Assembly (NCBI RefSeq): GCF_000514775.1
Contig: NZ_AZWO01000014.1
Location: forward strand, 1 to 64,000
Direction of reading: 5' to 3'
Length of the DNA: 64,000 nucleotides
Source: Salinispora pacifica CNR114
GTDB lineage: Bacteria; Actinomycetota; Actinomycetes; Mycobacteriales; Micromonosporaceae
Below the pieces are notes generated by a model. The model was given only the letters and a program-made list of their open reading frames with translations. It was not told where the DNA came from and did not search any database. Position numbers and translations under genes: made by a program. Shown piece after piece: positions 49,269 through 58,946 of the stretch; within the stretch, counting starts at the first letter, position 1; every line of letters begins with the position of its first letter.

Positions 49269-50492
49269 TCAGCAGTTGACCGTGACCAGCCGCACGAACT
49301 CCCGCAGCAAATCGTGGCCGTCCCACACCGGAGCGAAGGTCAACGCCGCGCCGAACGGCACGATCCGGTCTATTCCTCGTCCCCCCAGGCTCCGGGCCAG
49401 CGCCGTCAGCTCGTCCCGAGCAAAGCCGAAGTGGGTGAGGGTCTGGTCGCGGCGACGCACGAACGGCACCAGCTCCGTCAGGTCCGACACTGTGACGAAG
49501 GGGAAGGTGCCGGCGCCCAGCCAGTGCCGCGGGGTGGCGGAGACCTCGGCCAGTTCCAGGGTTGCCAGGGCATTGCGGTGGAAGACCATCCGCCGCACGC
49601 CCCCGTCGGCAGCCAGCCCGTACGCACCGACCCGCTGCTCCACCGCCATCGCCGCGTCCACGTCCCAGCCGCGCTCCCGGACCACGCCGTCCAGCAGGGC
49701 GACGAACTCGGCGCGGACCTCCTCAGCCTGCTCCGCCGCGCCGACCAGGAAGACGGTACGTGGCGAGGCGCAGGCCGCCTGATCAAACCAGTACGCGTCG
49801 TTGGCGAACGCGTTGGCCGCGTCCCGCCGCCGTTGCGCCGACGCCGCCGCCCAGCCGGACACCGACAGCATGGCGAAGGAGGACCGGTCAGGGAAGGTGA
49901 GGTCCCGGGCTGCCGGCGCGAGTGGATGCCGTCGAAGGTTCTCCACCGCCCGGTCCCCGCCCCAGAGGACGCGCAGGTCGCTGGTGGCGCTCAGCTCGGC
50001 GGTCACCGCGTCATCGTGGCCGTAGGTGACCATGTGCTGGGTACGCGCCACCACCGGGTCAGCCTCGGCGAGGCTGGCGTTGAGCACCTCGAGTACCGTC
50101 TCGGCGGCCGCCGCGGACCGCGGCGACACCCGGACCACGTTGGTGTTACCCGCCAGCGCGGAGAGCGCCCACGAGTAGACGAAGATGGTGTCTACATTGG
50201 CCGGTGGGACGTGGAACACCCGCCCGCGGGGGAACACGAGCGTGTCCGGCCCAAGCGTGGAGTGCAGCCGCTCGATCGCGCCCAGCAATTCCCGACGGCG
50301 GAGGAAGAAGCCGAGGGACCCCAGCTCGGGGTGCCGCCGGGCCAGCGCCGGAGTGAGTAGCCGGTTGGCGACCGTGGCCAGGAAGTCCACCATCCGCGGA
50401 TCTCCGACGGCCAACGGCTCCGCCTCGTCCGGTGCCAGCAGGTCCGACACGGAGATGGTCTCGCCGACGGGGAAACGCATCCGTAGCGTCAT
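49269..50492 (-). CDS. LuxC-family acyl-CoA/acyl-protein reductase
   Basis: The 407-residue protein has the LuxC order: FPRGRVFHVPPANVDTIFVY, SALAGNTNVVRVSPRSAAAA, WGGDRAVENLRRHPLAP and the catalytic cysteine C241 in FDQAACASPRTVF. LuxC reduces an activated fatty acyl group to an aldehyde with NADPH. Luciferase genes are absent, so light production is not expected. Its ATG overlaps the luxE-like stop (ATGA). In this glycan locus it may make an aldehyde or modify an acyl chain for the lipid or sugar; that is inference. Confidence 0.82.
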   Translation of the reverse strand: MTLRMRFPVGETISVSDLLAPDEAEPLAVGDPRMVDFLATVANRLLTPALARRHPELGSLGFFLRRRELLGAIERLHSTLGPDTLVFPRGRVFHVPPANVDTIFVYSWALSALAGNTNVVRVSPRSAAAAETVLEVLNASLAEADPVVARTQHMVTYGHDDAVTAELSATSDLRVLWGGDRAVENLRRHPLAPAARDLTFPDRSSFAMLSVSGWAAASAQRRRDAANAFANDAYWFDQAACASPRTVFLVGAAEQAEEVRAEFVALLDGVVRERGWDVDAAMAVEQRVGAYGLAADGGVRRMVFHRNALATLELAEVSATPRHWLGAGTFPFVTVSDLTELVPFVRRRDQTLTHFGFARDELTALARSLGGRGIDRIVPFGAALTFAPVWDGHDLLREFVRLVTVNC

Positions 50493-51538
50493 GGCGTACC
50501 TCCCGGATAGGTGTCGCTGCAGCCACGCGCCTCAGCGCGGGGCAACCGGCCGAGCACGCCGAAGCGCTTACCGGGCCAGTGCCCGTCGTCGATTCCATGC
50601 ACCACGCCAAGGTCCTCGGTGAGCAGCACCTGCCCGGGGTACGAGGTGGGCAGGGTACTCAGCACCTCGATGATCCCTGGCGTGCCCACCGGCGCCTCCT
50701 GCCAGGTCACCGGGTCCCGGATGATCACATCGGCGAAGTCCGGGCAGTAGAGCGAGCCGCCCTCCGGCCCCTCCAGGAAGACGGTGCCGATCTGCTCGAC
50801 CATCCCGTAGAAGTTGTGGATCCGGGTCAGACCGGTGTCCACGCCGAAGCGGCGACGGAACTCGGCGTTGTCGACCGCCCGGTCGGCGAGCTTCTTCCAG
50901 CCGCCGGAGTGCACCAGGATGCCCTGGGAAAGGTCCAGTCCGTGCTCGCGGGCCACCTCGTAGAGGTAGGTCCAGACCATGAAGGTGAACCCGAAGATCA
51001 GGAAGGGCGTACGACCGTGCCGGTCCAGGAAGGCCCGCAGCGCCTCGACGTCCGGTCGATCGTCGGCGTCAAGCAGCCAGTGGTGGTCCCGACCGAAGTT
51101 CACCATGCCGAGGGCACCCGCGCCCCGCGCAGAGTAGGAGCGGCGGTCGCCGACCACGCCCCGACCCTCCACCACCAGCATTGGCAGCCGGCGCGGGCCG
51201 AGCACCGTCGCGAGGGTCCGGGCGAGCATCCGGGACTGGGTGGCCGCCGCCGCGCGATCGAGGTGGATCCGGCTCACCTCGCCGGTCGTTCCGCTGGAGG
51301 TGAGCACCCGGATCACCTGATCTTCCGGAACACTCACCAGCTTCCTGGTCTTGAACAGCCGGACCGGCAGCCAGGGCAGTTCGGCCACAGTCGCCGCCTC
51401 GCCGCGCAGATCGAGTGCCTCCAGGATCCGGGCGTACGGCGGGCAGGACCGCCGATGGTGCGACACCAGGGCGTTCAGCTCGTCACGTAGTTGCTTCTCC
51501 TTGTCGGGCTGGGGCAGCGTGAACACGTCGGTCAGCAC
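50489..51538 (-). CDS. LuxE-family acyl-protein synthetase
   Basis: The 349-residue protein has LuxE/PaaK-like features: LPWLPVRLFKTRKLVSVPED, the nucleotide loop LTSSGTTGEVSRI, and NFYGMVEQIGTVFLEG. A conserved cysteine close to the C-terminus (C340 in RAEARGCSDT) matches the residue that carries the acyl group in LuxE. It would activate a carboxylate as acyl-AMP and pass it to LuxC. It overlaps the AMP-ligase gene by seven bases upstream and the luxC-like gene by four downstream. Confidence 0.82.
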   Translation of the reverse strand: MLTDVFTLPQPDKEKQLRDELNALVSHHRRSCPPYARILEALDLRGEAATVAELPWLPVRLFKTRKLVSVPEDQVIRVLTSSGTTGEVSRIHLDRAAAATQSRMLARTLATVLGPRRLPMLVVEGRGVVGDRRSYSARGAGALGMVNFGRDHHWLLDADDRPDVEALRAFLDRHGRTPFLIFGFTFMVWTYLYEVAREHGLDLSQGILVHSGGWKKLADRAVDNAEFRRRFGVDTGLTRIHNFYGMVEQIGTVFLEGPEGGSLYCPDFADVIIRDPVTWQEAPVGTPGIIEVLSTLPTSYPGQVLLTEDLGVVHGIDDGHWPGKRFGVLGRLPRAEARGCSDTYPGGTP

Positions 51539-52929
51539 TGGTCCTCCAGGGCTCGGTAGTCAGGCTTTCCGGTGGCGGTCAGCGGCAGCGCGGCAACGCT
51601 GCGGACCAGGATGCCGGAGGAGTGGGTGCCAAGCCCCGCGGCGGCCTCGGTCCGAATCCGGGCCAGTCGGTCGTCGTCGGCGCCCTCAGCGACCAACACC
51701 AAGCGGTCTGGGCCGGCCACGGCGGCGACCGGGCCATGCTGCGCGAGGGACCGCTCGACGTCGTCGAGGTTTACCCGCACCCCAAAGATCTTGGCGATCC
51801 GCTTGATCCTGCCGGTGAGGTACAGGAATCCCTCGTCGTCCAGCCGGCCGAGGTCGCCGGTACGCAGCACCCCGCCCAGATCATCGCCCCGGGCCAGGTC
51901 CGCGGCGGTCTCGGCGTACCCCATCATGACGTTGGCGCCCCGGTAGACGATCTCGCCAGTGCGCCCCGGATCGGTCGTCTCGGTTCCGTCGCCAGGGTTG
52001 ACAGTGATCGCACCACCGTGCACCGGAACACCCACCGAGCCGAGCTTCGCGGGCAGTCGGTCCGCGGGCAGCACGGTCATTCGCGCGGTGGCCTCGGTCT
52101 GCCCGTACATGACGAAGAACCGGCCACCAACCGCGGCCATCCGGCGATGGAAGTCCTCGACCAGGTCGGGATTCAGCCGTCCACCGGCCTGGGTGAGCGT
52201 CCGTAGCCGGGGGTGGCGGACGGGGTCGAAGCGAAGCCGGCGCAGCATCTCGTACTGGTATGGCACCGCGGCCAGCGAGGTGACGTGATACCGGTCCAGG
52301 CTGGACCAGAAGTCCCGCGTGGTGAGGGCGTTCTCCTCGACCACCACGGTGGCGCCAGCGTAGAGGTGGCTGGTGAGCACCGACAGCCCAAAGGTGTAGT
52401 GCAGCGGCAGGCTGGTCGACGCGACCTCGGCACCATCGATCCCCAGCGCCGCGCTGATGGCCGCGGCGTTGGCCAGCACCGCCGCCTGAGAGAGCCGGAC
52501 CAGCTTGGGGCTGCCGGTCGAGCCGGAGGTGGTCAGCAACAGCGCCAGCTCCGGGTGCGGGGCCGGCCCGACCTCCCCGGTGCGGCGCTGGTAGCCGCCC
52601 AGCCGCTGGTCCGGCCCGGGGCGATACCCGGGCAGCAGTTCGGCATCGCTGAACAGCACCGCCGGGCGGAACCGACCGGCCAACTCGGCCAGCCGCTCCT
52701 CGTCGATTCGCGGATCGACCAGGGCGATCGGGCGACCCGCGTGCAGCGCCGCGAGGAACCGCAGCACCGCGGGGACCGTGGTGGGCATGGCGGCCAGCAC
52801 TGTTCCGGGCGGCTCCCGGTCCAACCCGGCGGCCAGCTCGGCAACCCGGTCCTGCAGGTCGACGCCGGCGAGCATGGCACCGTTGGCCGCATCCACCAGG
52901 CGAGCGTCGGGGTGCAGCAGGCCGGTCAC
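51532..52929 (-). CDS. AMP-dependent acyl ligase (ANL superfamily)
   Basis: The 465-residue protein carries [20 protein letters not shown] (P-loop), [31 protein letters not shown] (hinge) and the catalytic lysine in [10 protein letters not shown]. It is somewhat shorter than typical acyl-CoA synthetases. With an ACP encoded two genes upstream it is probably an acyl-ACP ligase loading a carboxylic acid. Overlaps of four bases with the SDR gene and seven with luxE show a single operon. Confidence 0.85.
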   Translation of the reverse strand: MTGLLHPDARLVDAANGAMLAGVDLQDRVAELAAGLDREPPGTVLAAMPTTVPAVLRFLAALHAGRPIALVDPRIDEERLAELAGRFRPAVLFSDAELLPGYRPGPDQRLGGYQRRTGEVGPAPHPELALLLTTSGSTGSPKLVRLSQAAVLANAAAISAALGIDGAEVASTSLPLHYTFGLSVLTSHLYAGATVVVEENALTTRDFWSSLDRYHVTSLAAVPYQYEMLRRLRFDPVRHPRLRTLTQAGGRLNPDLVEDFHRRMAAVGGRFFVMYGQTEATARMTVLPADRLPAKLGSVGVPVHGGAITVNPGDGTETTDPGRTGEIVYRGANVMMGYAETAADLARGDDLGGVLRTGDLGRLDDEGFLYLTGRIKRIAKIFGVRVNLDDVERSLAQHGPVAAVAGPDRLVLVAEGADDDRLARIRTEAAAGLGTHSSGILVRSVAALPLTATGKPDYRALEDQC

Positions 52930-53681
52930 GGGGTGAGACCGCCGTCCACTCCGACCACCTGACCGGTCACGAAGCTCGCCGCCGGATCCAGCAGGAAGGC
53001 CACCACCTCGGCGACCTCCTCCGGCTCCCCCAGCCGCCCCAGCGGGGTGGCCGCGACCCGGGCCGCGCGGCCTTCGGCGTCCAGGTCAGCGAGGAGGTCG
53101 GTACGGATGAAGCCGGGCGCCACCGCGTTGACCCGGATCCCCGCCGGGCCGAGTTCCTTCGCGGCGGACCGGGTCAGCCCTTCGATCGCGGCCTTGCTGG
53201 CGGCGTAGACGGCTTGGCCCGCGGCACCGGCCGTACCAACCACTGAGGCGGTCAGCACCGCCGCGGGGCGCTGCCCCCGCCGCAGCAGCCGAACGCCCTG
53301 CTGGAGGGTGTGCGCGGCACCGGCCGCGTTGACCGAGAAGAGCCGTTCGATTGTCGGATCGGCGACAGAACCAAGTAGACCCGCCGCGTGCACGCCGGCG
53401 TTGACCACGAGCGCGTCCAGCCGCCGCCAGCGCTGGAACACGAGCCGGATCAGCGCGCGGACCTGCTCCGGGTCCGCGACGTCACCGTGCACCGCCAGAT
53501 GCGGGCCGCCCGGCAGCGCCGCGGCGACCTGCTCGGCGTCGCCGATGGTTCGGCCGTGAACGGCGACAGCGTGGCCCGCCGCGGCCAGGCGGGTCGCGAT
53601 GGCCCGACCGATCCCCCGGGTCGATCCAGTGATCAGCGCATACCGCGGGTCCGGCAGTTCAGATGGCGAGGACGACACCAT
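52926..53681 (-). CDS. FabG-like short-chain dehydrogenase
   Basis: The 251-residue SDR has the NADP site [19 protein letters not shown], the NAG motif in [11 protein letters not shown], the catalytic serine in LTASVVGT, and YAASK with tyrosine and lysine. PGFIRTDLL and [12 protein letters not shown] are typical of 3-oxoacyl-ACP reductases. Its start lies within the ACP gene (23-base overlap), which supports an acyl-ACP substrate. It could reduce a beta-keto group on the ACP-bound chain. Confidence 0.85.
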   Translation of the reverse strand: MVSSSPSELPDPRYALITGSTRGIGRAIATRLAAAGHAVAVHGRTIGDAEQVAAALPGGPHLAVHGDVADPEQVRALIRLVFQRWRRLDALVVNAGVHAAGLLGSVADPTIERLFSVNAAGAAHTLQQGVRLLRRGQRPAAVLTASVVGTAGAAGQAVYAASKAAIEGLTRSAAKELGPAGIRVNAVAPGFIRTDLLADLDAEGRAARVAATPLGRLGEPEEVAEVVAFLLDPAASFVTGQVVGVDGGLTP

Positions 53682-53901
53682 GCTTCTCCAGAATCTGCTG
53701 CGCGCGGTTGAAGGAGCTGAGGTCGATCACCTCGTCAGTGTCGAGCATCACCCCGAACTCGTCCTCGATCGCGGCGACCAGGGACATGTGCGCGAGCGAG
53801 TCCCACTGCGCGTTACCCCGATATTCCAGGTCGTCTACCGGAAATTCATTCGGAATTTCCAGGGAATTCCGAAAGACGCTTCTAAGCCGTTCGAGTTCCA
53901 C
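53659..53901 (-). CDS. Acyl carrier protein
   Basis: GTG 53901 has AGGAG seven bases upstream; the product is 80 residues. It begins [17 protein letters not shown] and carries the phosphopantetheine serine S35 in [19 protein letters not shown], followed by [14 protein letters not shown] and a final helix. This is a complete single ACP. It is first in the minus-strand SDR-ligase-LuxE-LuxC operon and would hold the acyl chain. It is separate from fatty acid synthase genes, none of which are in the window. Confidence 0.84.
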   Translation of the reverse strand: MELERLRSVFRNSLEIPNEFPVDDLEYRGNAQWDSLAHMSLVAAIEDEFGVMLDTDEVIDLSSFNRAQQILEKHGVVLAI

Positions 53902-54142
53902 CGCGACACTCCTAACCGCCCGACGCACCCGGCCGGGTCGACGGCCGAGTGTAGCTGAGAGAGTTGCGTCAAACGTGAGCGCCAAACTGGACTGCTGCGA
54001 CCGCCCGAAAAGCTGCTAGCATTCGCACGGCCAACGGCGAAGTGCAGCATCGGGAAGCGACGGCGCCCGACCGGTCACGCCCCAGCGCTAACCACATACC
54101 CCCACGCGCGGCAGCCGCATGAGCAGGAACGGAGTACCAAAG

Positions 54143-55126
54143 TTGAGCGTGTTAGACGGTTCGTCCATTCTGATCACCGGAGGAACCGGCTCCTTCGGCA
54201 AGGCATTTCTCCGAAATATTCTCACCCACGCGTCACCAGCTCGGGTGGTGGTGCTCTCCCGAGACGAGCTCAAGCAGTACGAATTACGTCGGGAACTCGG
54301 CAACGACCCGCGGCTACGCTGGTTCCTCGGCGATATCCGGGACCGACACCGACTCACCCGGGCAATGCATGGAATCGACTTCGTGGTGCACGCCGCCGCC
54401 CTCAAACAGGTCGATACCGCCGAGTACAACCCCTCGGAGTTCATCGCTACCAACGTCACCGGCTCCCAGCACGTCGTTGATGCCGCCATCGAGGCCGGCG
54501 TGCAGAAGGTCATCGCACTCTCCACGGACAAGGCATCCAGCCCGATCAACCTGTACGGGGCGACAAAGCTCGTCGCCGACAAGCTCTTCATCTCGGCCAA
54601 CCACTACGCCGCCGGCCACCCGACCCGCTTCGCCGTGGTCCGCTACGGCAATGTGATGGGCAGCCGTGGCTCGGTGGTGCCGCTGTTCCGGCGACTCGCC
54701 GCCGAGGGCAGGAGCCTGCCCGTCACCGACAAGCGAATGACCCGGTTCTGGATCACGCTGGAGCAGGCGGTCCAGTTCGTCCTGGACTCGTTTGAGCAGA
54801 TGCAGGGCGGCGAGCTGTTCGTGCCCCGCATCCCCAGCATGCGCATCCTCGACCTGGTGGAGGCGGTCGCCCCAGAGGCCACCACGCACGAGATCGGCAT
54901 TCGCCCCGGCGAGAAGCTGCACGAGGAGATGATCGCGCCGGACGACAGCCGCCGCACGCTGCGCGCCGCCGACCGGTACATCGTGCAGCCGACCATCGCC
55001 ACCTGGGGCTACCAGCCTCCGAGTGACTGTGAGCCGGCACCAGACGGATTCGCCTACCAGTCGGACAGCAACGACCTCTGGCTCACCCCGGACCAGATGC
55101 GCGACATGCTCGGAATCACCGCGTGA
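54143..55126 (+). CDS. pseB: UDP-GlcNAc 4,6-dehydratase (inverting), PseB
   Basis: TTG 54143 has GGAG eight bases upstream and gives 327 residues; an ATG at 54119 would add eight residues but lacks a ribosome site. SILITGGTGSFGKAFLRNIL is the NAD(P) site, then VVLSRDELKQYELRRE, STDKASSPINLYGATKLVAD (extended SDR with the STDKA motif of PseB/FlaA1), and MTRFWITLEQAVQFVL. It converts UDP-GlcNAc to the 4-keto-6-deoxy-AltNAc sugar, the first step to pseudaminic acid. It starts a tight plus-strand operon with pseC. Confidence 0.9.
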   Translation: MSVLDGSSILITGGTGSFGKAFLRNILTHASPARVVVLSRDELKQYELRRELGNDPRLRWFLGDIRDRHRLTRAMHGIDFVVHAAALKQVDTAEYNPSEFIATNVTGSQHVVDAAIEAGVQKVIALSTDKASSPINLYGATKLVADKLFISANHYAAGHPTRFAVVRYGNVMGSRGSVVPLFRRLAAEGRSLPVTDKRMTRFWITLEQAVQFVLDSFEQMQGGELFVPRIPSMRILDLVEAVAPEATTHEIGIRPGEKLHEEMIAPDDSRRTLRAADRYIVQPTIATWGYQPPSDCEPAPDGFAYQSDSNDLWLTPDQMRDMLGITA

Positions 55127-56280
55127 CGACGATGCTCCCGTACGGCCGGCAGTCCATCATCGAGGACGACGTGACCGCGGTCGCCGCCGTCCTCCGTGGG
55201 GACTGGCTCACCACCGGCCCCCAGGTGTCGGCGTTCGAGGACGACCTGGCCCGCTGGACCGGCGGAGTCGGCTGCGCGGTGGTCGCCAACGGCACCGCCG
55301 CGCTGCACACCGCCTACGCGGCGGCCGAGGTCGGTCCCGGAGACGAGGTGGTCGTGCCGCCGATGACCTTCGTGGCCACCGCGAGCACCGCGGTGGCCCT
55401 CGGCGCCAAGGTGGTCTTCGCCGATGTCGAGGAGGAGACCTTCACCCTGGACCCGGCGGCGGCGGCCGCCGCGGTCACGTCCCGGACCCGGGTGGTGGCG
55501 GCAGTGGACTACGCCGGTCATCCGGCCGACTACGACGCCCTCCGTCCCGCCCTGTCCGGCAGCGACGCGCTCCTACTCGCCGACGCCGCACACTCCATCG
55601 GTGCCGCCTACCGCGGGCAACCGGTCGGCTCGCTGGCTGACCTGACCACCTTCTCGTTCTTCCCCACGAAGAACCTCACCACGGCGGAGGGCGGCGCGGT
55701 CGCGGCCACCGACCCAGCCGTGCTGGAACGTGCCCGCCGGTTCCGCAACCACGGCCTGGTCCGGGACCGGGCCGAGCAGCGCTGGCCGGACGAGGGCGGC
55801 TGGCACCAGGAGGTGTCCGAGTTCGGTCTCAACTATCGACTACCCGATGTCCTCTGTGCGCTGGGCCGCAGCCAGCTGCGCCGACTCGATGAGTTCCGCA
55901 CCGCCCGGGAACGGCTCGTCCGACGGTACGACGAGGCGCTCGCCGACCTGCCCGGTGTGCTGCCTCCGACCCGCCGCTACTGGGCCCGCCCAGCCTGGCA
56001 CCTGTACCCGATCCGGGTGCTTGACGGACGGCGGCGCGAAGTCTACGAGCGGATGCGGGCCGCCGGCATCGGCGTGCAGGTCAACTACCTTCCGGCGCAC
56101 CTGCACCCGGTCTTCGCCGATCTCGGCTACCGGCGCGGATCCTGTCCGGTCGCCGAGGCGTTCTACGACCAGCAGCTCTCCCTTCCGTTGTACCCGACGC
56201 TCAGCGACACCGACCAGGAGCGGGTCGTTGACGCCCTCACCACCGCGCTGCGGGCGCCGGCGCCGACCACTGCTTGTTGA
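55123..56280 (+). CDS. pseC: Pseudaminic acid pathway aminotransferase PseC
   Basis: The 385-residue DegT/DnrJ/EryC1-type enzyme begins MTTMLPYGRQSIIEDDVTAV, a typical PseC start. VANGTAALHTAYAAAEVGPG, DAAHSIGAAYRGQPVG and FFPTKNLTTAEGGAV (PLP lysine) follow, with VNYLPAHLHPVFADLGYRRG near the end. It adds the 4-amino group using glutamate. The GTG overlaps the pseB stop by four bases. Confidence 0.9.
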   Translation: MTTMLPYGRQSIIEDDVTAVAAVLRGDWLTTGPQVSAFEDDLARWTGGVGCAVVANGTAALHTAYAAAEVGPGDEVVVPPMTFVATASTAVALGAKVVFADVEEETFTLDPAAAAAAVTSRTRVVAAVDYAGHPADYDALRPALSGSDALLLADAAHSIGAAYRGQPVGSLADLTTFSFFPTKNLTTAEGGAVAATDPAVLERARRFRNHGLVRDRAEQRWPDEGGWHQEVSEFGLNYRLPDVLCALGRSQLRRLDEFRTARERLVRRYDEALADLPGVLPPTRRYWARPAWHLYPIRVLDGRRREVYERMRAAGIGVQVNYLPAHLHPVFADLGYRRGSCPVAEAFYDQQLSLPLYPTLSDTDQERVVDALTTALRAPAPTTAC

Positions 56281-56290
56281 GACGGAACCG

Positions 56291-57148
56291 ATGCATCACG
56301 CCAACCACTTCTACGGCCACGCCCACGTGCTCGCCCGATACTGCGGGTTCGGCGATCGGCACCCGCCCCGGATCAACGGCTATGTCCAGCACGGCTGGAA
56401 CATCGGCGACGGGCTGGCACCCGGCCATCCGTACGTCGAACGAACACCGAGCCTGCTCTGGTCCGCCCAGACCCGTCGCCGGGCCTGGGCGGTGGGACGG
56501 CGAAACGTCGTCGTTGTCGGGGCGCCCTTCATCTACCTGCTCGCGCTGCGTCCGCAGGATCCCCCACTGGCGAAGGCCATGCCGACGGCACGGGAGGGCA
56601 CCATCTGGTACCCGTTCCATGGCTGGGAGGGGCAGCATGTCAAGGGCGACCACAAGGAACTGATCGCCCGGATCCGGGACACCGAGCCCGGCCCGGTGAC
56701 GGTGTGCCTCTACTGGCACGAATACGGCATGCGCCGGGTACGTAGACTCTACGAGAAGGCCGGCTTCCGGGTCATCTGCCACGGCTACCGCGGCCACTGG
56801 TGGCGGGACACCGACCCACTCTTCCTCGACAAGCAACTCACCGAACTGCGTCGGCACCAGCGGGTCGCCTCCAACCGGCTGACCAGCGCCATCTTCTACG
56901 GCATCGCCGCCGGGTGCGAACCGGCGGTCTACGGTGACCCGATGGTGCTTGCCGACGAGGATCCGACCTTCGGCGGCACGGCCCGGATCCGCAGACAGTG
57001 GCCGGAACTTCACGGCGAGTCGGTCCGGCTCTCCACCGCCGTCGAAATCGCCCGCGCCGAGTTGGGCACCGACCATCGCTGCGCCCCGGCCGAGCTACGC
57101 GAGCTGCTCGGCTGGGCGCATCTTCAGGAGAACGACCTTGACGACTGA
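56291..57148 (+). CDS. Probable GT-B-type glycosyltransferase, unassigned
   Basis: The 285-residue protein from ATG 56291 has no named family that I can assign. INGYVQHGWNIGDGLAPG and VVVVGAPFIYLLAL look like the N-terminal half of a GT-B enzyme. The later SNRLTSAIFYGIAAGCEPAV plus YGDP looks like the donor-binding half seen in CDP-glycerol, sialyl and Kdo transferases. It begins ten bases after pseC, so it belongs to the operon. Transfer of pseudaminic acid from CMP-Pse is an attractive but unproven role. No membrane segment is present. Confidence 0.5.
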   Translation: MHHANHFYGHAHVLARYCGFGDRHPPRINGYVQHGWNIGDGLAPGHPYVERTPSLLWSAQTRRRAWAVGRRNVVVVGAPFIYLLALRPQDPPLAKAMPTAREGTIWYPFHGWEGQHVKGDHKELIARIRDTEPGPVTVCLYWHEYGMRRVRRLYEKAGFRVICHGYRGHWWRDTDPLFLDKQLTELRRHQRVASNRLTSAIFYGIAAGCEPAVYGDPMVLADEDPTFGGTARIRRQWPELHGESVRLSTAVEIARAELGTDHRCAPAELRELLGWAHLQENDLDD

Positions 57149-58946
57149 CACTGACCAAGCCCAGCAGATCATGCTGCCCGGCGGCGAGATGCTGGCGTGG
57201 TCCGACCTACCTGCCGAGGAGCCGACCGACGGCGGACCCCTCGGCGTCCTCGGCGCCCGGGTGGTGCCGGCCGGTGCCCGGGTACTACTGGCCGGGCCGC
57301 ACGCGCCCGGCTTCCTCGACCGACTGGCCCACGCCGAGGTGACCTGTCTGCTCCGCAGCCACCTGGACGGGGTGGCGCTGGCCGAACACGCGGCCGAACT
57401 CCCGGTACGAGTGATCGTCGGCGGCCCGGCCGGGTTGCCCGCCGACGAGACGTACGACGTGGTTATCGCCATGTCCGGACTGGATTCGGTGGAATCCATC
57501 GAGGGAGCCCGTCTCGGTTGGGATGGCGTGCTGGCCGTGCTGGCCGACCGGCTGCGTCCGGGCGGGACCCTGCTGCTCCGCATGGACAACCCCGTCGGTC
57601 TGCACCGGATCGTTGACGTGTCCCCTTGGTATGCCGCCCGGGACGACAACCGGTGGACCGTGGAGGGGGTGCTGGACGCCGGCCACCCCGCCAACCTCGA
57701 CCAGCTACGCCGCCGTCTCGTCGATGCCGGCCTCACCCCAGGCGCCTTCTTCGCGGCGTATCCACACCCGAAGGCGATAACCGCCCTGGTGGCTACCGAG
57801 GAACTCGACCAGGGGACCTCCTCCGGCCTGCTCGACGCAATGCTCCACAATGCCTGCGCGGACGGGTACGCCGACAGGTCGGTGCTTCAGGACCCGGCCC
57901 GGCTGGCGGTTGACGCGCTGCACGCGGGGCTGGCCTCGGGGCTCGCCCCGGCATGGGTGGGGTACGCCCGGCGCAGCCCGCTTCCGGCGGTGGAGCCGGC
58001 CGACCTGCCGGTGGCGCTGGTCCAGACCGGCCCACTCGACATGGGGGGAATCGAGGTGGTGACCGCCGGGCAGGATTGGCACTGGCGGCTCACCCAGCCG
58101 CCGCTGCGAACCACGCCGGAGACCGGCCCGGCGTACCGGGACCCCGGGGCGTTGACCGGGCCGATCCCGGCTGGTCGCCTCCTGCGCACCCTGCTGTTGG
58201 ACGCGTGCCTGCGGCAGGACCTGGACCAGCTGCGTGCGTTGCTCTCCGGATACGCCCACTGGCTCGACTCGTGCACCGTCGCCGGCCAGATCTCCGGCGC
58301 ACCGGCGCTGGCCGGGGTTGACAACGTGGTGGTGGACGGGGAACGGTTTGCCGTACTCGACCCGAGCTGGCAGGCAGCCGTCCCGCTTCCGGTGAACGTC
58401 GCACTGGCCCGCGGTCTCCGACGGTTCGCCGCCATCCTGCTGACCGGCGGCTACGCCCACCCTTGGTCTTCCACTCTCGACCTGGCTGGGCTCACCGTTG
58501 TTCTTGGCGGGATGGCTGGTCGTAACCTCGACCGAGCCACCGTGCGGGTGGCGGTGGAGACCGAGGCGGCGCTCATCGCCGCCCGAACAGACCTGAACCC
58601 AGCGGGCCAGGAGGAGCTCCGTGACCAGTTGGAGGCGCTGGAGCCGGACTCGCCGCCACCCGGCCAACGAAGCTACCAACAGCTACACGAGGCGTGGCTA
58701 CGCCAGCGCGAGGAACTCAATCGAATCCAGGCGGTGCTGCGCTGGACCGAAGACCTGATCACCAGCCGGGAGCGGGCACTACGCCGAGCTGACGCCATGA
58801 TCAAAGTGCTGAGCGGATCGGTCAGCTTCCGGCTCGGTCGGCTGGTCATCACCCCGGCCCGCTGGGCCAGACGGGCCGTCAGGGCGCTGAAGCGGCGCCT
58901 ACGCAAGGCGCCTAACCAGCGGGCGGTACGGGGTGGGCAGCAGTGA
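57138..58946 (+). CDS. Methyltransferase-like protein with C-terminal coiled-coil tail
   Basis: TTG 57138 has AGGAG seven bases upstream and overlaps the previous gene by 11 bases; the product is 602 residues. The first 230 residues resemble a class I SAM methyltransferase: VPAGARVLLAGPHAPGFLDR, DVVIAMSGLDSVESIEG and LADRLRPGGTLLLRMDNPV. The middle is unassigned. The last 100 residues include a coiled coil and SVSFRLGRLVITPARWARRA, a tail often found on polysaccharide biosynthesis proteins. It may modify the glycan. The SAM glycine motif is weak, so catalytic activity is uncertain. Confidence 0.6.
   Translation: MTTDTDQAQQIMLPGGEMLAWSDLPAEEPTDGGPLGVLGARVVPAGARVLLAGPHAPGFLDRLAHAEVTCLLRSHLDGVALAEHAAELPVRVIVGGPAGLPADETYDVVIAMSGLDSVESIEGARLGWDGVLAVLADRLRPGGTLLLRMDNPVGLHRIVDVSPWYAARDDNRWTVEGVLDAGHPANLDQLRRRLVDAGLTPGAFFAAYPHPKAITALVATEELDQGTSSGLLDAMLHNACADGYADRSVLQDPARLAVDALHAGLASGLAPAWVGYARRSPLPAVEPADLPVALVQTGPLDMGGIEVVTAGQDWHWRLTQPPLRTTPETGPAYRDPGALTGPIPAGRLLRTLLLDACLRQDLDQLRALLSGYAHWLDSCTVAGQISGAPALAGVDNVVVDGERFAVLDPSWQAAVPLPVNVALARGLRRFAAILLTGGYAHPWSSTLDLAGLTVVLGGMAGRNLDRATVRVAVETEAALIAARTDLNPAGQEELRDQLEALEPDSPPPGQRSYQQLHEAWLRQREELNRIQAVLRWTEDLITSRERALRRADAMIKVLSGSVSFRLGRLVITPARWARRAVRALKRRLRKAPNQRAVRGGQQ

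Noticed and set aside
49269..53901. Bioluminescence operon
   Set aside because: LuxC and LuxE homologues are present, but luxA and luxB are absent, and an ACP and SDR occur instead.
54119..54142. ATG 54119 as the pseB start
   Set aside because: There is no ribosome site upstream, while TTG 54143 has GGAG at eight bases and gives the usual PseB N-terminus.
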